A program made the position numbers and the translations under genes. From NCBI GenBank assembly GCA_945836755.1, contig CAMAMB010000008.1:1-58449 (forward strand): 58,449 bases of DNA. Reading direction: 5' to 3'. Source of the stretch: an uncultured Bacteroidales bacterium. GTDB lineage: Bacteria > Bacteroidota > Bacteroidia > Bacteroidales > Bacteroidaceae. Shown one piece after another: positions 26,119 through 34,253 of the stretch; the first letter of the stretch is position 1, and every line of letters starts with the position of its first letter. Below the pieces are notes generated by a model. The model made no database searches, was not told the DNA's origin, and saw only the letters and a list, made by a program, of their open reading frames with translations.

Positions 26119-26691
26119 ATGGAAGACAAGAGATGTAGCAACAGTTTTACCTCCTCAGGAATGGTAAAGGAAGAAGGACGGGCAGCATACTACAAGCTGC
26201 TGAACAGCGTGCGTAATGGTGATACCGTTCGCATCAAGCGCGGGGTGTATGCCACAGCTGAACAGTTGGCTGACACGATGATAGATGTGCAGGCCATTGT
26301 TCCGGGTGGGGTGATATGCCTTCTCTCCGCATGGAGCGTGCATGAACTTACCACCTCGCTTCCTCAGGCATACCATATTGCCGTAAAGAGAGGCAGGAAA
26401 GTCACGCTCCCTATCTTCCCCAAAGTAGAACTGCATCACATCACCGATACGATGTTTGACATAGGTATCGAAGAACAGATAGTCAGCGGCTATCGCATAC
26501 AGCTATATAACAAGGCGCGGTGTGTATGTGATGCCATAAAATACCGCAACAAGGTTGGCATGGACATTTGTGCCGAAGTGGTAAACAGCTACCTCTCACT
26601 ACCAGACAGAAACCTTTCCCTGCTATTTGACTATGCCGACAAACTGCGAGTAAGAAGCATCCTCGAACAATATGTGGCACTAAAGCTATGA
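26119..26691 (+). CDS. abiEi: Type IV toxin-antitoxin system antitoxin, AbiEi family
   Basis: The 190-residue protein resembles AbiEi antitoxins: an N-terminal winged-helix region with RIKRGVYATAEQL (the recurring K/R-RGxY element), then a domain containing GGVICLLSAWSVHELTTSLP and a C-terminal segment ending in DYADKLRVRSILEQY. AbiEi represses the operon and counters the toxin without a stable complex, which defines type IV. The frame is open to 26035, but the promoter at 26088 implies a start at the ATG at 26119 (or 26161). Its stop overlaps the toxin start by 4 bases (ATGA), typical of this pair. Confidence 0.88.
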   Translation: MEDKRCSNSFTSSGMVKEEGRAAYYKLLNSVRNGDTVRIKRGVYATAEQLADTMIDVQAIVPGGVICLLSAWSVHELTTSLPQAYHIAVKRGRKVTLPIFPKVELHHITDTMFDIGIEEQIVSGYRIQLYNKARCVCDAIKYRNKVGMDICAEVVNSYLSLPDRNLSLLFDYADKLRVRSILEQYVALKL

Positions 26692-27563
26692 GTGAGATAA
26701 AGAACTGTGGAAAATCCATCAGGGCAAGGCTGCTTAACGTGGCCAAGCAGGAGGAGGTGTTCTATCAGACCATCCTGACCCGATACTTTCAGGAGCGTCT
26801 GCTGCACCGCATTTCCCGGACGCGTTACCGCGACAACTTCTATCTGAAAGGCGGTGCGCTGATGTACGCCTACGAGAGGTTTGCCGCTCGTCCCACTTTG
26901 GACATAGACTTTCTTGGTGCTCACATCAGCAATGATGGTGAGCGCATAGCCGAGGCGTTCCGAGAGATATGTGCGGTTGATTGCAAGGAGGATGGCGTAC
27001 AGTTTGCCTGCAACAAGATTACTACCCAGGATATCACCGAGTTCAAGGATTACCATGGCATCCGTCTGAGTATTCCGGTGACCATGGACACCATCGCACA
27101 GGTGCTCACGATGGACGTTGGGTTTGGAGATGTGGTTACTCCGCATCCTGTTTCGTTGGACTATCCTCTGTTGTTAGAGGGACTGCCCGAAGCGAGCATC
27201 CTTGCCTATTCTACAGAAACCGTGATTGCAGAGAAGATGCATGCCATCATAGATTTGGCTGACCAGAGTAGCCGTATGAAAGATTATTATGACATCTACC
27301 ACCTGCTCACATCCTTCCCATACGATACTACCGTCTTGCAGGATGCCATCAACCGCACCTTTGAGAATCGTCGCACAGTCTATAATGCCGACACGATGTT
27401 TTTCAGGAAAGACTTCCCCAACCATCCGCAGATGGAAGTTCGATGGACCGCTTTCCTAAGAAAGACCACTATCAATAGTGTCCTATCATTTGCTGAGGTA
27501 GCACATTGGCTTCAAGACACATTAAGACCATACTGGACAGCGTATGGACGTATGCAGCACTGA
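26688..27563 (+). CDS. abiEii: Nucleotidyltransferase toxin, AbiEii/AbiGii family
   Basis: The 291-residue protein has the nucleotidyltransferase core: KGGALM (residues 54-59), the metal-binding pair Asp72/Asp74 in RPTLDIDFLG, and the downstream basic segment VIAEKMHAIIDL followed by DYYDIYHL. AbiEii-type toxins attach nucleotides to tRNA or other targets and stop growth, which gives abortive phage resistance. All motif residues appear intact, so the toxin is probably active. It is translationally coupled to the antitoxin gene. Codon use is visibly less GC-biased than in flanking genes, which supports transfer. Confidence 0.92.
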   Translation: MSEIKNCGKSIRARLLNVAKQEEVFYQTILTRYFQERLLHRISRTRYRDNFYLKGGALMYAYERFAARPTLDIDFLGAHISNDGERIAEAFREICAVDCKEDGVQFACNKITTQDITEFKDYHGIRLSIPVTMDTIAQVLTMDVGFGDVVTPHPVSLDYPLLLEGLPEASILAYSTETVIAEKMHAIIDLADQSSRMKDYYDIYHLLTSFPYDTTVLQDAINRTFENRRTVYNADTMFFRKDFPNHPQMEVRWTAFLRKTTINSVLSFAEVAHWLQDTLRPYWTAYGRMQH

Positions 27564-27819
27564 CCGAGCTTGGTTACTTATGATGCCTTATTCGATGGAA
27601 GCTTTATTACTACCATTCGGCTCAAGCTCACTACCAACAACATGAGATCCTTCGCACCCGGCAATCCCGTTACCGGCTCTATATAGTCGCCCCTTAAAAA
27701 GCGTTCACCCGAGAAATGTGGCAGACGTGGCAAAGCTAACAGAATAACGACTTGTTGATTATTAGCAAGACAGCAACCTATTAAGGGTAGACTAAATAAT
27801 GAGTGACTACGATCCCGAA

Positions 27820-27921
27820 GCCTCCGCCACCCGCTTAGCGGGCTGCGTAGAGAGCGAAGATGGTGGGCACCTTGTGGATGGGCGGCTCGGGCTGCTGCCT
27901 CCACCCGGCCACGGTGAGAGT
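27820..27921. repeat. 102-bp direct repeat, gene-attached copy (island right boundary)
   Basis: Contains the 3' end of the rsmI-like gene (27835-27921) and 15 bases beyond its stop codon. One mismatch to 25831-25932. Confidence 0.95.
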
Positions 27922-28554
27922 ACGCAGGAAGGCGGCGTCGGTGGTGAGGCCGGCCGCTACACAGAGACGGGTATTCTTGTCAAGCGTCTGCAGCAAATGA
28001 TGGAAGAGCTGGAGATTGCGGAAGGGGGTCTCTATAAAGAGCTGCGTCTGCCGCTCCACGGCTGAACGTGTCTCTAAACGCTTGAGTGCCTTGGCACGGT
28101 CGGCTGTATCGACAGGCAGATAGCCATTGAAGGCAAAGCTCTGGCCATTGAAGCCACTACCCATCACGGCCAACAAGATGGAAGACGGGCCTACCAAGGG
28201 TACTACTTCGAGACCCTCGCGCTGGGCGATGGCCACGAGATCGGCACCCGGGTCGGCCACAGCAGGACAGCCGGCCTCGCTGATTACGCCCATGCTCTCG
28301 CCACGACGCAGAGGCTCGAGATGGCGACTAAAGAGGGCTGCATCGGCATGCTTCCCCATCTCGTAGAACGTGAGGGCATCAATGTCGATGCTACGGTCCA
28401 CTTGTTTGAGGAAACGGCGGGCCGAACGCAGGTCCTCGACGATGAAATGGCGCAAGCCGAGGATGACGTCGCGATTATAATCGGGCAACACCTGACGATG
28501 GGGCACATCGCCACCAAGAGTAACCGGTATGAGATAGAGAGCAGGGGTGGACAT
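27835..28554 (-). CDS. SAM-dependent methyltransferase, tetrapyrrole methylase fold (RsmI-like)
   Basis: The 239-residue protein is of the COG0313 group, whose best-known member RsmI methylates the 2'-O of 16S rRNA C1402. It shows YLIPVTLGG at the N-terminus, the SAM-binding MGVISEAGCPAVADPG, and VPLVGPSSILLAVMGSGFNGQSFAFNG split by short loops. The protein is shorter than E. coli RsmI and matches the Bacteroidetes form usually annotated only as a SAM-dependent methyltransferase, so the rRNA target is inferred. It is the last gene of a likely mtaB-GT2-rsmI unit. Its 3' end serves as the integration site of the AbiE island and is preserved. Confidence 0.88.
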   Translation of the reverse strand: MSTPALYLIPVTLGGDVPHRQVLPDYNRDVILGLRHFIVEDLRSARRFLKQVDRSIDIDALTFYEMGKHADAALFSRHLEPLRRGESMGVISEAGCPAVADPGADLVAIAQREGLEVVPLVGPSSILLAVMGSGFNGQSFAFNGYLPVDTADRAKALKRLETRSAVERQTQLFIETPFRNLQLFHHLLQTLDKNTRLCVAAGLTTDAAFLRTLTVAGWRQQPEPPIHKVPTIFALYAAR

Positions 28555-28673
28555 GGGGGGATGGAAAAGAAGAGGGCGAGGATGGAGAGGAAGCTGATAG
28601 AGCGTGGCAGGGAGAGAAAAGGAGACCCGTCACACTGACGCCGGAGAGCTGCGAGACCCGGCACAACGGCCAC

Positions 28674-29720
28674 TTACAGGCAGCGTCTGAGGGCCGTAAA
28701 GGTGCGCACGCCTTTCAGATAATACAGAAAAAGAAGGCTGCGCCCGATACGCTCCGGGATGTGACGCCCTCCGTCGACGGAGAGGGAAAGGTTGTGCTGA
28801 CGGTCGGCGTCAAACTCAGAGCGACGTCGCTTGTATTCACGCCGCGCCTTGACCACTGCCCGCACATTAGCCCCGTCGAGGGTGAGCAGAAACTTCAACG
28901 CAGCCACGTAGTCAAGGAAGGTACGCCAACGCATGACGGAGTGCAGCTCTGCCTCGGGCAGGTTCTTGTAAAGCATGAAGAGATTGTTGCGGAAGTTGAG
29001 GAAGGTCTTGCGGGGATTGCCTGCATCGAGTGTGCCACCGCCCACATGGTATGCCACGCTCTCGGGCACACAGACTATGCGGCGGCCCCTGGCACGCAGA
29101 CGCCAGCAGAAGTCAATCTCCTCTTGGTGGGCAAAGAAGCGGGGATCGAGCCCTCCGCTGCCGCGCCAGTCTGAAGCACGTACCATGAGCGCAGCCCCGG
29201 TCGCCCAGAAGAGGTCGGCCACGTCGTCATACTGACCTGCGTCACGCTCCACAGTGGCCATCAGTCGGCCGCGACAGAAGGGGTAGCCTAAATAGTCGAT
29301 ATAGCCTCCGGCCGCCCCTGCATACTCAAAACTTCCTTTGTCGGCCTGCGCCAATAGCTTGGGCTGGCAGGCGGCCACATCGGGATGGCTGTCCATATAC
29401 GCCACAAGCGGCCGCAACCAGCCGGCGGGCACTTCGACATCGCTATTGAGCAGCAAGAGATAGGGCGCGTCTATCTCTGCCAGAGCACGATTATAGCCCT
29501 CGGCAAAGCCATAGTTGCGGGGGAAGGCTATCACCTTGACCTCGGGGAAGTCGGTGCGGAGAAGCTCGAGGGAGTCGTCGGTCGACCCGTTGTCGGCCAC
29601 TACCACCACGCCTTCGTCAGCGGAATGACGAACCACGGAGGGGAGAAAGCGGCGCATCATGGCTGAGCCGTTCCAGTTGAGTATGACGATGGCGACTTTC
29701 TTATCTATCTTGAGTGACAT
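28674..29720 (-). CDS. Glycosyltransferase family 2
   Basis: The 348-residue protein opens with the GT-A motif VAIVILNWNGS, then VVADNGSTDDS and LLLLNSDVEVP (the DxD-like metal site), and has the DPRFFAHQEEIDFCWRLRARG segment typical of rhamnosyltransferase/WbbL-like GT2 enzymes. A hydrophobic stretch near the C-terminus (RSLLFLYYLKGV) may contact the membrane. It would add a sugar to a surface glycan; donor and acceptor are unknown. It starts 41 bases after mtaB ends and is probably co-transcribed with it. No other glycan genes surround it. Confidence 0.92.
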   Translation of the reverse strand: MSLKIDKKVAIVILNWNGSAMMRRFLPSVVRHSADEGVVVVADNGSTDDSLELLRTDFPEVKVIAFPRNYGFAEGYNRALAEIDAPYLLLLNSDVEVPAGWLRPLVAYMDSHPDVAACQPKLLAQADKGSFEYAGAAGGYIDYLGYPFCRGRLMATVERDAGQYDDVADLFWATGAALMVRASDWRGSGGLDPRFFAHQEEIDFCWRLRARGRRIVCVPESVAYHVGGGTLDAGNPRKTFLNFRNNLFMLYKNLPEAELHSVMRWRTFLDYVAALKFLLTLDGANVRAVVKARREYKRRRSEFDADRQHNLSLSVDGGRHIPERIGRSLLFLYYLKGVRTFTALRRCL

Positions 29721-29761
29721 ATCAATGGATGAGGGGAATAAGTGACTGAAGGGAAGGCTGT

Positions 29762-31120
29762 CTATAAGGTGCTGCTCTCCACGGTCTCACCATCGGACGC
29801 GAGGCGTGTGAGGCTGACTGACGTGATGCTGCCATCCACCAAGTGGAGGCCGGCGGGTTGAGTGACGCGGATGTAGTTGTCGGTGAAGCCCTGCATGGGC
29901 TGTCCGTCCTTGGTATGCTCCCAGAGCACCGGCCGCTGCGTGCCGAGGAAGCGGCGATAGTGGGACAGGCGCTTCTCCTCAGAGAGGGCCAGCAGCCGCT
30001 GGCTGCGGAGGTGCTTGACCTCGGGGGGCACGGCATGGGGTATGTCTAAAGCCTTTGTGCCGGGGCGCTCGCTGTAACTGAACACATGCAGCTGGGAGAT
30101 GGGAAGGTTGCGAATAAAGCGCTCGGCCTCGTCGAAATAGGCATCGGTCTCTCCGCGCATTCCGACAATGACGTCAACCCCAATGAACGCATCGGGCAAG
30201 CGGCGACAGATGGTCTCCATCTTTTGGGCAAAGAGGGCGGTATCGTAGCGACGCCGCATGAGACGGAGCACCTCGTCGCTGCCACTCTGCAGAGGCACAT
30301 GGAAGTGGGGCATGAAGGCACGGCTGTCGGCACAGAAGGCGATGATCTCATCGGTGAGTAGATTGGGCTCTATGCTGGAAATACGGTAGCGCTCTATGCC
30401 CTCCACCTCGTCAAGCCGGCGCAGGAGGTCAAGGAAGGTCTCACCCGTGGAGCGACCGAAGTCGCCGGTGTTAACCCCGGTGAGCACAATCTCCCTGCCA
30501 CCACGCGCTACCACCTCGTGTGCCTGAGCCACGAGGGAGGCAATGCTGCCATTGCGGGAGCGGCCACGTGCCATGGGGATGGTGCAATAAGTGCAGTAGT
30601 AGTTGCAGCCGTCTTGCACCTTCAGGAAATAACGGGTGCGCTCGCCACACGAACAACTCGGGACAAAGGTACGTATGTCGGCAGTGGGCACACAGACTGC
30701 CTCATGGCAAGCCCCGCCTTCCGCGGTGGCAAGGCCATCGACTGAAGGCTGTGACTGGCGGCGGGCAAGGCGGTCGGCCAGCAACTCCACTATCTGTCCC
30801 TTCTGCTCCATGCCCACGACGAGGTCTACCCCTGCCATGGCGGCTATCTCCTGTGCTTTGAGCTGGGCATAGCAACCTGTCACCACTACGAAGGCGCCGG
30901 GATGGAGGCGGGTGAAGCGATGTATGGCCTGACGGCATTTGTGGTCGGCCACTTCGGTGACAGAGCAGGTATTGACAATGCAGATGTCGGCCACTTCGCC
31001 CTTCTCCGCAGTTCTCACTCCGGCCCGCTCGAGGCGGTCACGCAGAGTGGCTGTCTCAGCGAAGTTGAGCTTGCAGCCGAGGGTTTGATAGGCTGCTGTT
31101 TTGTGAGTTAAGGCTATCAT
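29762..31120 (-). CDS. mtaB: tRNA (t6A37) methylthiotransferase MtaB
   Basis: This radical-SAM enzyme adds a methylthio group to t6A at position 37 of tRNAs that read ANN codons. The 452-residue protein has the N-terminal cluster ligands Cys16 (TLGCKLN), Cys52 (VNTCSVT) and Cys83 (TGCYAQ), the radical-SAM cluster Cys172/176/179 (GCNYYCTYC) and a C-terminal TRAM-like region. TLGCKLNFAET and the N-terminal spacing favour MtaB over MiaB and RimO. The -7 box is only 5 bases from the ATG, so the mRNA may have almost no leader. Confidence 0.93.
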   Translation of the reverse strand: MIALTHKTAAYQTLGCKLNFAETATLRDRLERAGVRTAEKGEVADICIVNTCSVTEVADHKCRQAIHRFTRLHPGAFVVVTGCYAQLKAQEIAAMAGVDLVVGMEQKGQIVELLADRLARRQSQPSVDGLATAEGGACHEAVCVPTADIRTFVPSCSCGERTRYFLKVQDGCNYYCTYCTIPMARGRSRNGSIASLVAQAHEVVARGGREIVLTGVNTGDFGRSTGETFLDLLRRLDEVEGIERYRISSIEPNLLTDEIIAFCADSRAFMPHFHVPLQSGSDEVLRLMRRRYDTALFAQKMETICRRLPDAFIGVDVIVGMRGETDAYFDEAERFIRNLPISQLHVFSYSERPGTKALDIPHAVPPEVKHLRSQRLLALSEEKRLSHYRRFLGTQRPVLWEHTKDGQPMQGFTDNYIRVTQPAGLHLVDGSITSVSLTRLASDGETVESSTL

Positions 31121-31124
31121 GCTG

Positions 31125-31132
31125 CAAAGGTA
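31125..31132 (-). promoter_or_regulatory. -7 box directly before mtaB
   Basis: On the minus strand TACCTTTG ends 5 bases before the ATG at 31120. Transcription would start at or within a few bases of the start codon. Confidence 0.55.
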
Positions 31133-31258
31133 CGGCTTTTATCAGACATAGAAGGCGCGAGGGTTGGAAGCACTGCCCGGCCACACCCGGCTGTCGAGGC
31201 AGGTCAGGGCAAGCAGCGGCGGCACGGCGCAGCAGGGACGACCCTCGTCGCACGAAAC

Positions 31259-31302
31259 GCCCCGCACAGAGGGCGAGGCGGTCTCAGCCTTCTGTGCGGG
31301 GC
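31259..31302 (-). terminator. Terminator of carboxynorspermidine synthase gene
   Basis: GCCCCGCACAGA (31259-31270) and TCTGTGCGGGGC (31291-31302) are a perfect 12-bp inverted repeat with an inner AGGC/GCCT pair. On the minus strand GTTTCG follows the stem. Confidence 0.75.
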
Positions 31303-31325
31303 ATGGTGAGTGGCCGGCACGCAGT

Positions 31326-32549
31326 TTAGAGTTCGAGGTCGCCGTCGAACACCTCGTGCCAGGGAAGTCCTTGCTTGTTGAGCTCGTCCATGAAGGGGTC
31401 GGGATCGAATTCTTCTACATTCCAGACGCCGGGCTTCTTCCAGAGACCAAGCATGAACATGCGGGCGCCGATACAGGCGGGCACACCGGTGGTGTAGCTC
31501 ACTCCCTGCATGCCTGTCTCCTCGTAAGCTGCCCTGTGGGAGCAGTTGTTGTAGACGTAGTAGGTGCGCTCCTTCCCATCTTTGAGGCCACGAATGCGAC
31601 AGCCAATGCTGGTCTCTCCGTCGTAGTTCTCACCGAGATCTTGGGGGTTGGGAAGCACAGCCTTCAGGAATTGCAGGGGCACGATTTTCACCTTGACGGG
31701 TCCGCTGCCATCTGCCGCCTCGGCGGTATATTCAAGCTCGTCGATGCGCGACATACCGATGTTTTGTATCACATCAAGATGCTTGAGATACTGCTCGCCG
31801 AAGGTCATCCAGAAACGGGCGCGCTTGATGGTGGGATAGTTTTTGACGAGGCTCTCTATCTCTTCGTGGTGAAGCAGATAACTCTCCTTGGGGCCAATGT
31901 GGGGGTAAGTGAGGGGCTGGTGTATTTCGAGGGGTTCTGTCTCCACCCACTTGCCATCTTGCCAGTAGAGGCCCTTCTGGGTAATCTCGCGAATATTGAT
32001 TTCGGGGTTGAAATTGGTGGCGAAGGCCTTATGGTGGTCGCCGGCGTTGCAGTCAACGATGTCGAGGTACTGTATCTCGTCGAAGTGGTGCTTGGCGGCA
32101 TAGGCTGTATAGATGCTTGTGACACCGGGGTCGAAGCCGCAGCCGAGTATGGCGGTGAGACCAGCCTGTTCGAAGCGTTCCTTATAGGCCCACTGCCAGG
32201 AGTACTCAAAGTGAGCCTCGTCTTTGGGCTCGTAGTTTGCGGTGTCAAGATAGGAGCAGCCACACTGCAGACAGGCTTCCATGATGGTGAGGTCCTGATA
32301 TGGCAGGGCGAGGTTCATGACGAGGTCCGGCTTGAAGCTGTTGAGCAGCTCGCAGAGCTGGGGCACGCTGTCGGCATCGACCTGTGCGGTGCGAATGTCG
32401 GGGCGTCCTATGGCTTTGACAATGGCGTCGCACTTTGACTTGGTGCGGCTGGCTATCATGATTTCCGTAAATACGTCGGTGTTCTGTGCCACCTTATGAG
32501 CGGCCACTGTGGCCACGCCACCGGCACCGATAATCAATACTTTACCCAC
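31326..32549 (-). CDS. Carboxynorspermidine/carboxyspermidine synthase (saccharopine dehydrogenase family)
   Basis: The 407-residue protein has an N-terminal Rossmann fold (VLIIGAGGVATV), a central catalytic region with ACLQCGCSYLDTANYEP and GCGFDPGVTSIY, and a C-terminal domain of the saccharopine reductase type. Length and motifs fit carboxynorspermidine dehydrogenase, which joins aspartate semialdehyde to a diamine with NADPH in the alternative polyamine route used by gut Bacteroidetes. Plain saccharopine dehydrogenase is less likely because lysine is made here through DapL/DapF. The start is GTG at 32549: the frame runs upstream to a TAA without an ATG. The partner decarboxylase (nspC) is not in the window. 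Confidence 0.85.
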   Translation of the reverse strand: MGKVLIIGAGGVATVAAHKVAQNTDVFTEIMIASRTKSKCDAIVKAIGRPDIRTAQVDADSVPQLCELLNSFKPDLVMNLALPYQDLTIMEACLQCGCSYLDTANYEPKDEAHFEYSWQWAYKERFEQAGLTAILGCGFDPGVTSIYTAYAAKHHFDEIQYLDIVDCNAGDHHKAFATNFNPEINIREITQKGLYWQDGKWVETEPLEIHQPLTYPHIGPKESYLLHHEEIESLVKNYPTIKRARFWMTFGEQYLKHLDVIQNIGMSRIDELEYTAEAADGSGPVKVKIVPLQFLKAVLPNPQDLGENYDGETSIGCRIRGLKDGKERTYYVYNNCSHRAAYEETGMQGVSYTTGVPACIGARMFMLGLWKKPGVWNVEEFDPDPFMDELNKQGLPWHEVFDGDLEL

Positions 32550-32687
32550 GTTGAATAGTAGTTGAATTGGTTATGAATTATATAAATAGGATTGTGTCGA
32601 AGGGAGGAGGCCGCCGGTCGCGGGACGGTGAGCTGCGCCATGGGCCGGAAGGCAGCGCGACATACCTATAATTATATAGGAGGCAGC

Positions 32688-33113
32688 TTACCGGGGCAGC
32701 TCCATTTTCACTCTTACCCACATCTCTGTGACATCGGTCTGGTCGGTGGGGAAGCGGTAGGAGATGACCATGGTGTCGCGGTCGAGGAACTTGTAGCTAA
32801 TCTTGTTCTTCTTGCCCACCATCTCCGGCTTGGTGAGGGAGGCACTGATATGCTCCACGATAACGTTGTCAGCGCCTACGGTGTAGGTGCCTTGGTTGGT
32901 GATGATGCTTTGTGCCTGTTTGTTGGCAATGAGAAAGAGGGTGAACTGCCCATCCTGCTGCAGCACTTTCCACACCGGCAGTTTGATGGCCGGGTTATCG
33001 CCTTTAGCCGGGCTTACCTGCTGCCAGATGCCCACGAGCTGGTCTTTCTGTTCTACCGGCTCTGCGCAGAGCGTGAGGGGAACGAGGAGGAGGAGAAGAA
33101 GAAACTTTTTCAT
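32688..33113 (-). CDS. Small secreted DUF4488-like protein
   Basis: The 141-residue product has a signal peptide (MKKFLLLLLLVPLTLCAEP) and a small beta-rich lipocalin-like domain with LVGIWQQVSP near the N-terminus, GTYTVGADNVIVEHI in the middle and TEMWVRVK at the end. The pattern of GIWQ followed by IxNQGTY fits the DUF4488 family of Bacteroidetes, whose function is unknown. There is no clear promoter in the 185-base gap to the thioesterase gene upstream. It could be co-transcribed with either neighbour on the minus strand. Confidence 0.7.
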   Translation of the reverse strand: MKKFLLLLLLVPLTLCAEPVEQKDQLVGIWQQVSPAKGDNPAIKLPVWKVLQQDGQFTLFLIANKQAQSIITNQGTYTVGADNVIVEHISASLTKPEMVGKKNKISYKFLDRDTMVISYRFPTDQTDVTEMWVRVKMELPR

Positions 33114-33298
33114 AAGATGTAGAGATAAGAAAGGGATGAATAAATGCTCCCTTTACGTGGCCGGCAGCCTGTCAGACGGGGCGGCAGCCCTTGGAGGGAG
33201 AGTGGATTGTCGGGAGGTGCAGACGCAGGGGCTGTCTGCTTGCCTCTCTCTCCATCTGTCCTGACATTCTCTCTCACATCTGTGTGGGGGGATGGAAA

Positions 33299-34036
33299 CT
33301 ACTGGATGCTGCCCTTGACCACGGTGGTGGCCTCCCCCTTGCGTATCTCGAACTGCCGCACGCCATCCACCGGGGGCTCCATGTAGATGCGGAGCTCATC
33401 GCCGGCGTATCCTTCGGCCGAGTAGGCCATTTCGATGCGATGGGGCGGCTGTTGCCTGAGTTCTTCGAGGGTGAAACGGTCAAGTATCATCTCCAGCAGG
33501 CGAATGGAGTTGACGTGGCCGTTGATGTCGAGATCGGTGAAGGCGGCCTTGTGAGTGGCCACGGGACGGCTGTCAGCGAGACGCGGCAGGCGCGAGGGGG
33601 GCGCTATGGGCAGTGGGCGATCGGCCACCACGAAGGGCTGAAGGCCTCCGTCGGGCAGCGCCTCGAGGTCAGCCGACTGGCGTGTCTGCAGGTCGATGAG
33701 CGCCCACACGCTGGTGGCATGGCCGTAAGCTGTGCCGTCGGCACGCAGCACGCTGAAGTGGCGGTCGGTAAACCGTCTGTATGCCCGGCCCACCCAGGTC
33801 TCAATGTAGAGGTCGTCGTTGGTACGCGGCATTTCGTCCATCTCGATGACGAGACGCGAGAGCACCCACACGCGGCCCTGCTTCACCATGTCGTCAAACC
33901 CAAATCCATGCTCGCCGGCATGGAGCGAGGCGCAGCGCAGGATGAGATTGCCCAAACGACCCCAAGAGAGGTTGCCGAGGGCGTCCTCGGTGAAGGGCTC
34001 AACGTTGTAGTGGTATCGGCTGATGTAGGGGTGCAT
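33299..34036 (-). CDS. Acyl-ACP thioesterase
   Basis: The 245-residue protein is a double hot-dog thioesterase like plant FatA/FatB: an N-terminal domain with GNLSWGRLGNLILRCASLHA and an equivalent C-terminal domain carrying the catalytic-type FTDLDINGHVNSIR (residues 166-179). It releases free fatty acids from acyl carrier protein. The ATG at 34036 was used; the frame extends 6 codons to a TTG at 34054. In Bacteroides I recall this gene inside the ilv operon; here it is on the opposite strand 3.7 kb from ilvD. It is divergent from dipeptidyl peptidase IV with a palindrome between. Confidence 0.9.
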   Translation of the reverse strand: MHPYISRYHYNVEPFTEDALGNLSWGRLGNLILRCASLHAGEHGFGFDDMVKQGRVWVLSRLVIEMDEMPRTNDDLYIETWVGRAYRRFTDRHFSVLRADGTAYGHATSVWALIDLQTRQSADLEALPDGGLQPFVVADRPLPIAPPSRLPRLADSRPVATHKAAFTDLDINGHVNSIRLLEMILDRFTLEELRQQPPHRIEMAYSAEGYAGDELRIYMEPPVDGVRQFEIRKGEATTVVKGSIQ

Positions 34037-34124
34037 ATCTCTCAGTGCTAGCAAGTGGCTCAGGCCCGGCCCGACCGCGGAGAGCGATGCGGAATACCGC
34101 CCCGGCCCACTTATATTGACGCAG

Positions 34125-34155
34125 CAAAGATATAGAAACGGCGGTGGATGACAAA
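34125..34155 (-). promoter_or_regulatory. Promoter of acyl-ACP thioesterase gene
   Basis: On the minus strand TATCTTTG (34132-34125) has TTTG 23 bases upstream (34155-34152). The leader to the ATG at 34036 would be about 80 bases. Confidence 0.65.
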
Positions 34156-34174
34156 ACTTGCCGCCTAAATTTCC

Positions 34175-34188
34175 TACTCCGCGGAGTA
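34175..34188. promoter_or_regulatory. 14-bp perfect palindrome between divergent promoters
   Basis: TACTCCGCGGAGTA is fully symmetric. It ends 5 bases before the plus-strand -7 box (34194), so it lies in the spacer where a bound protein would block RNA polymerase, and about 20 bases beyond the minus-strand -33 element. Candidate operator; no regulator gene is adjacent. Confidence 0.5.
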
Positions 34189-34193
34189 AGGTG

Positions 34194-34201
34194 TATTTTT
34201 G
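34194..34201 (+). promoter_or_regulatory. -7 box of dipeptidyl peptidase IV gene
   Basis: TATTTTTG matches TAnnTTTG, 53 bases before the ATG at 34254. No well-spaced TTG is seen. Confidence 0.6.
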
Positions 34202-34253
34202 CAGCCGGGGCGTTTCCCCATTGATTGACCATTTACAAATACCTCATACAGAC

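Larger units (their letters stand above)
25831..27921. mobile_element. AbiE toxin-antitoxin island inserted at the 3' end of rsmI-like gene
   Basis: Two 102-bp direct repeats enclose 1,887 bp (25933-27819) that is AT-richer than the surroundings and holds only abiEi and abiEii. The right repeat is the intact 3' end of the methyltransferase gene, the left one a free copy. This is the pattern left when an element integrates site-specifically into a gene end and rebuilds it. No integrase is present, so it is either a non-autonomous cassette or the remnant of a larger island. The 256 bases after abiEii (27564-27819) hold no clear gene; a minus-strand open frame there is unrecognised. Confidence 0.75.
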
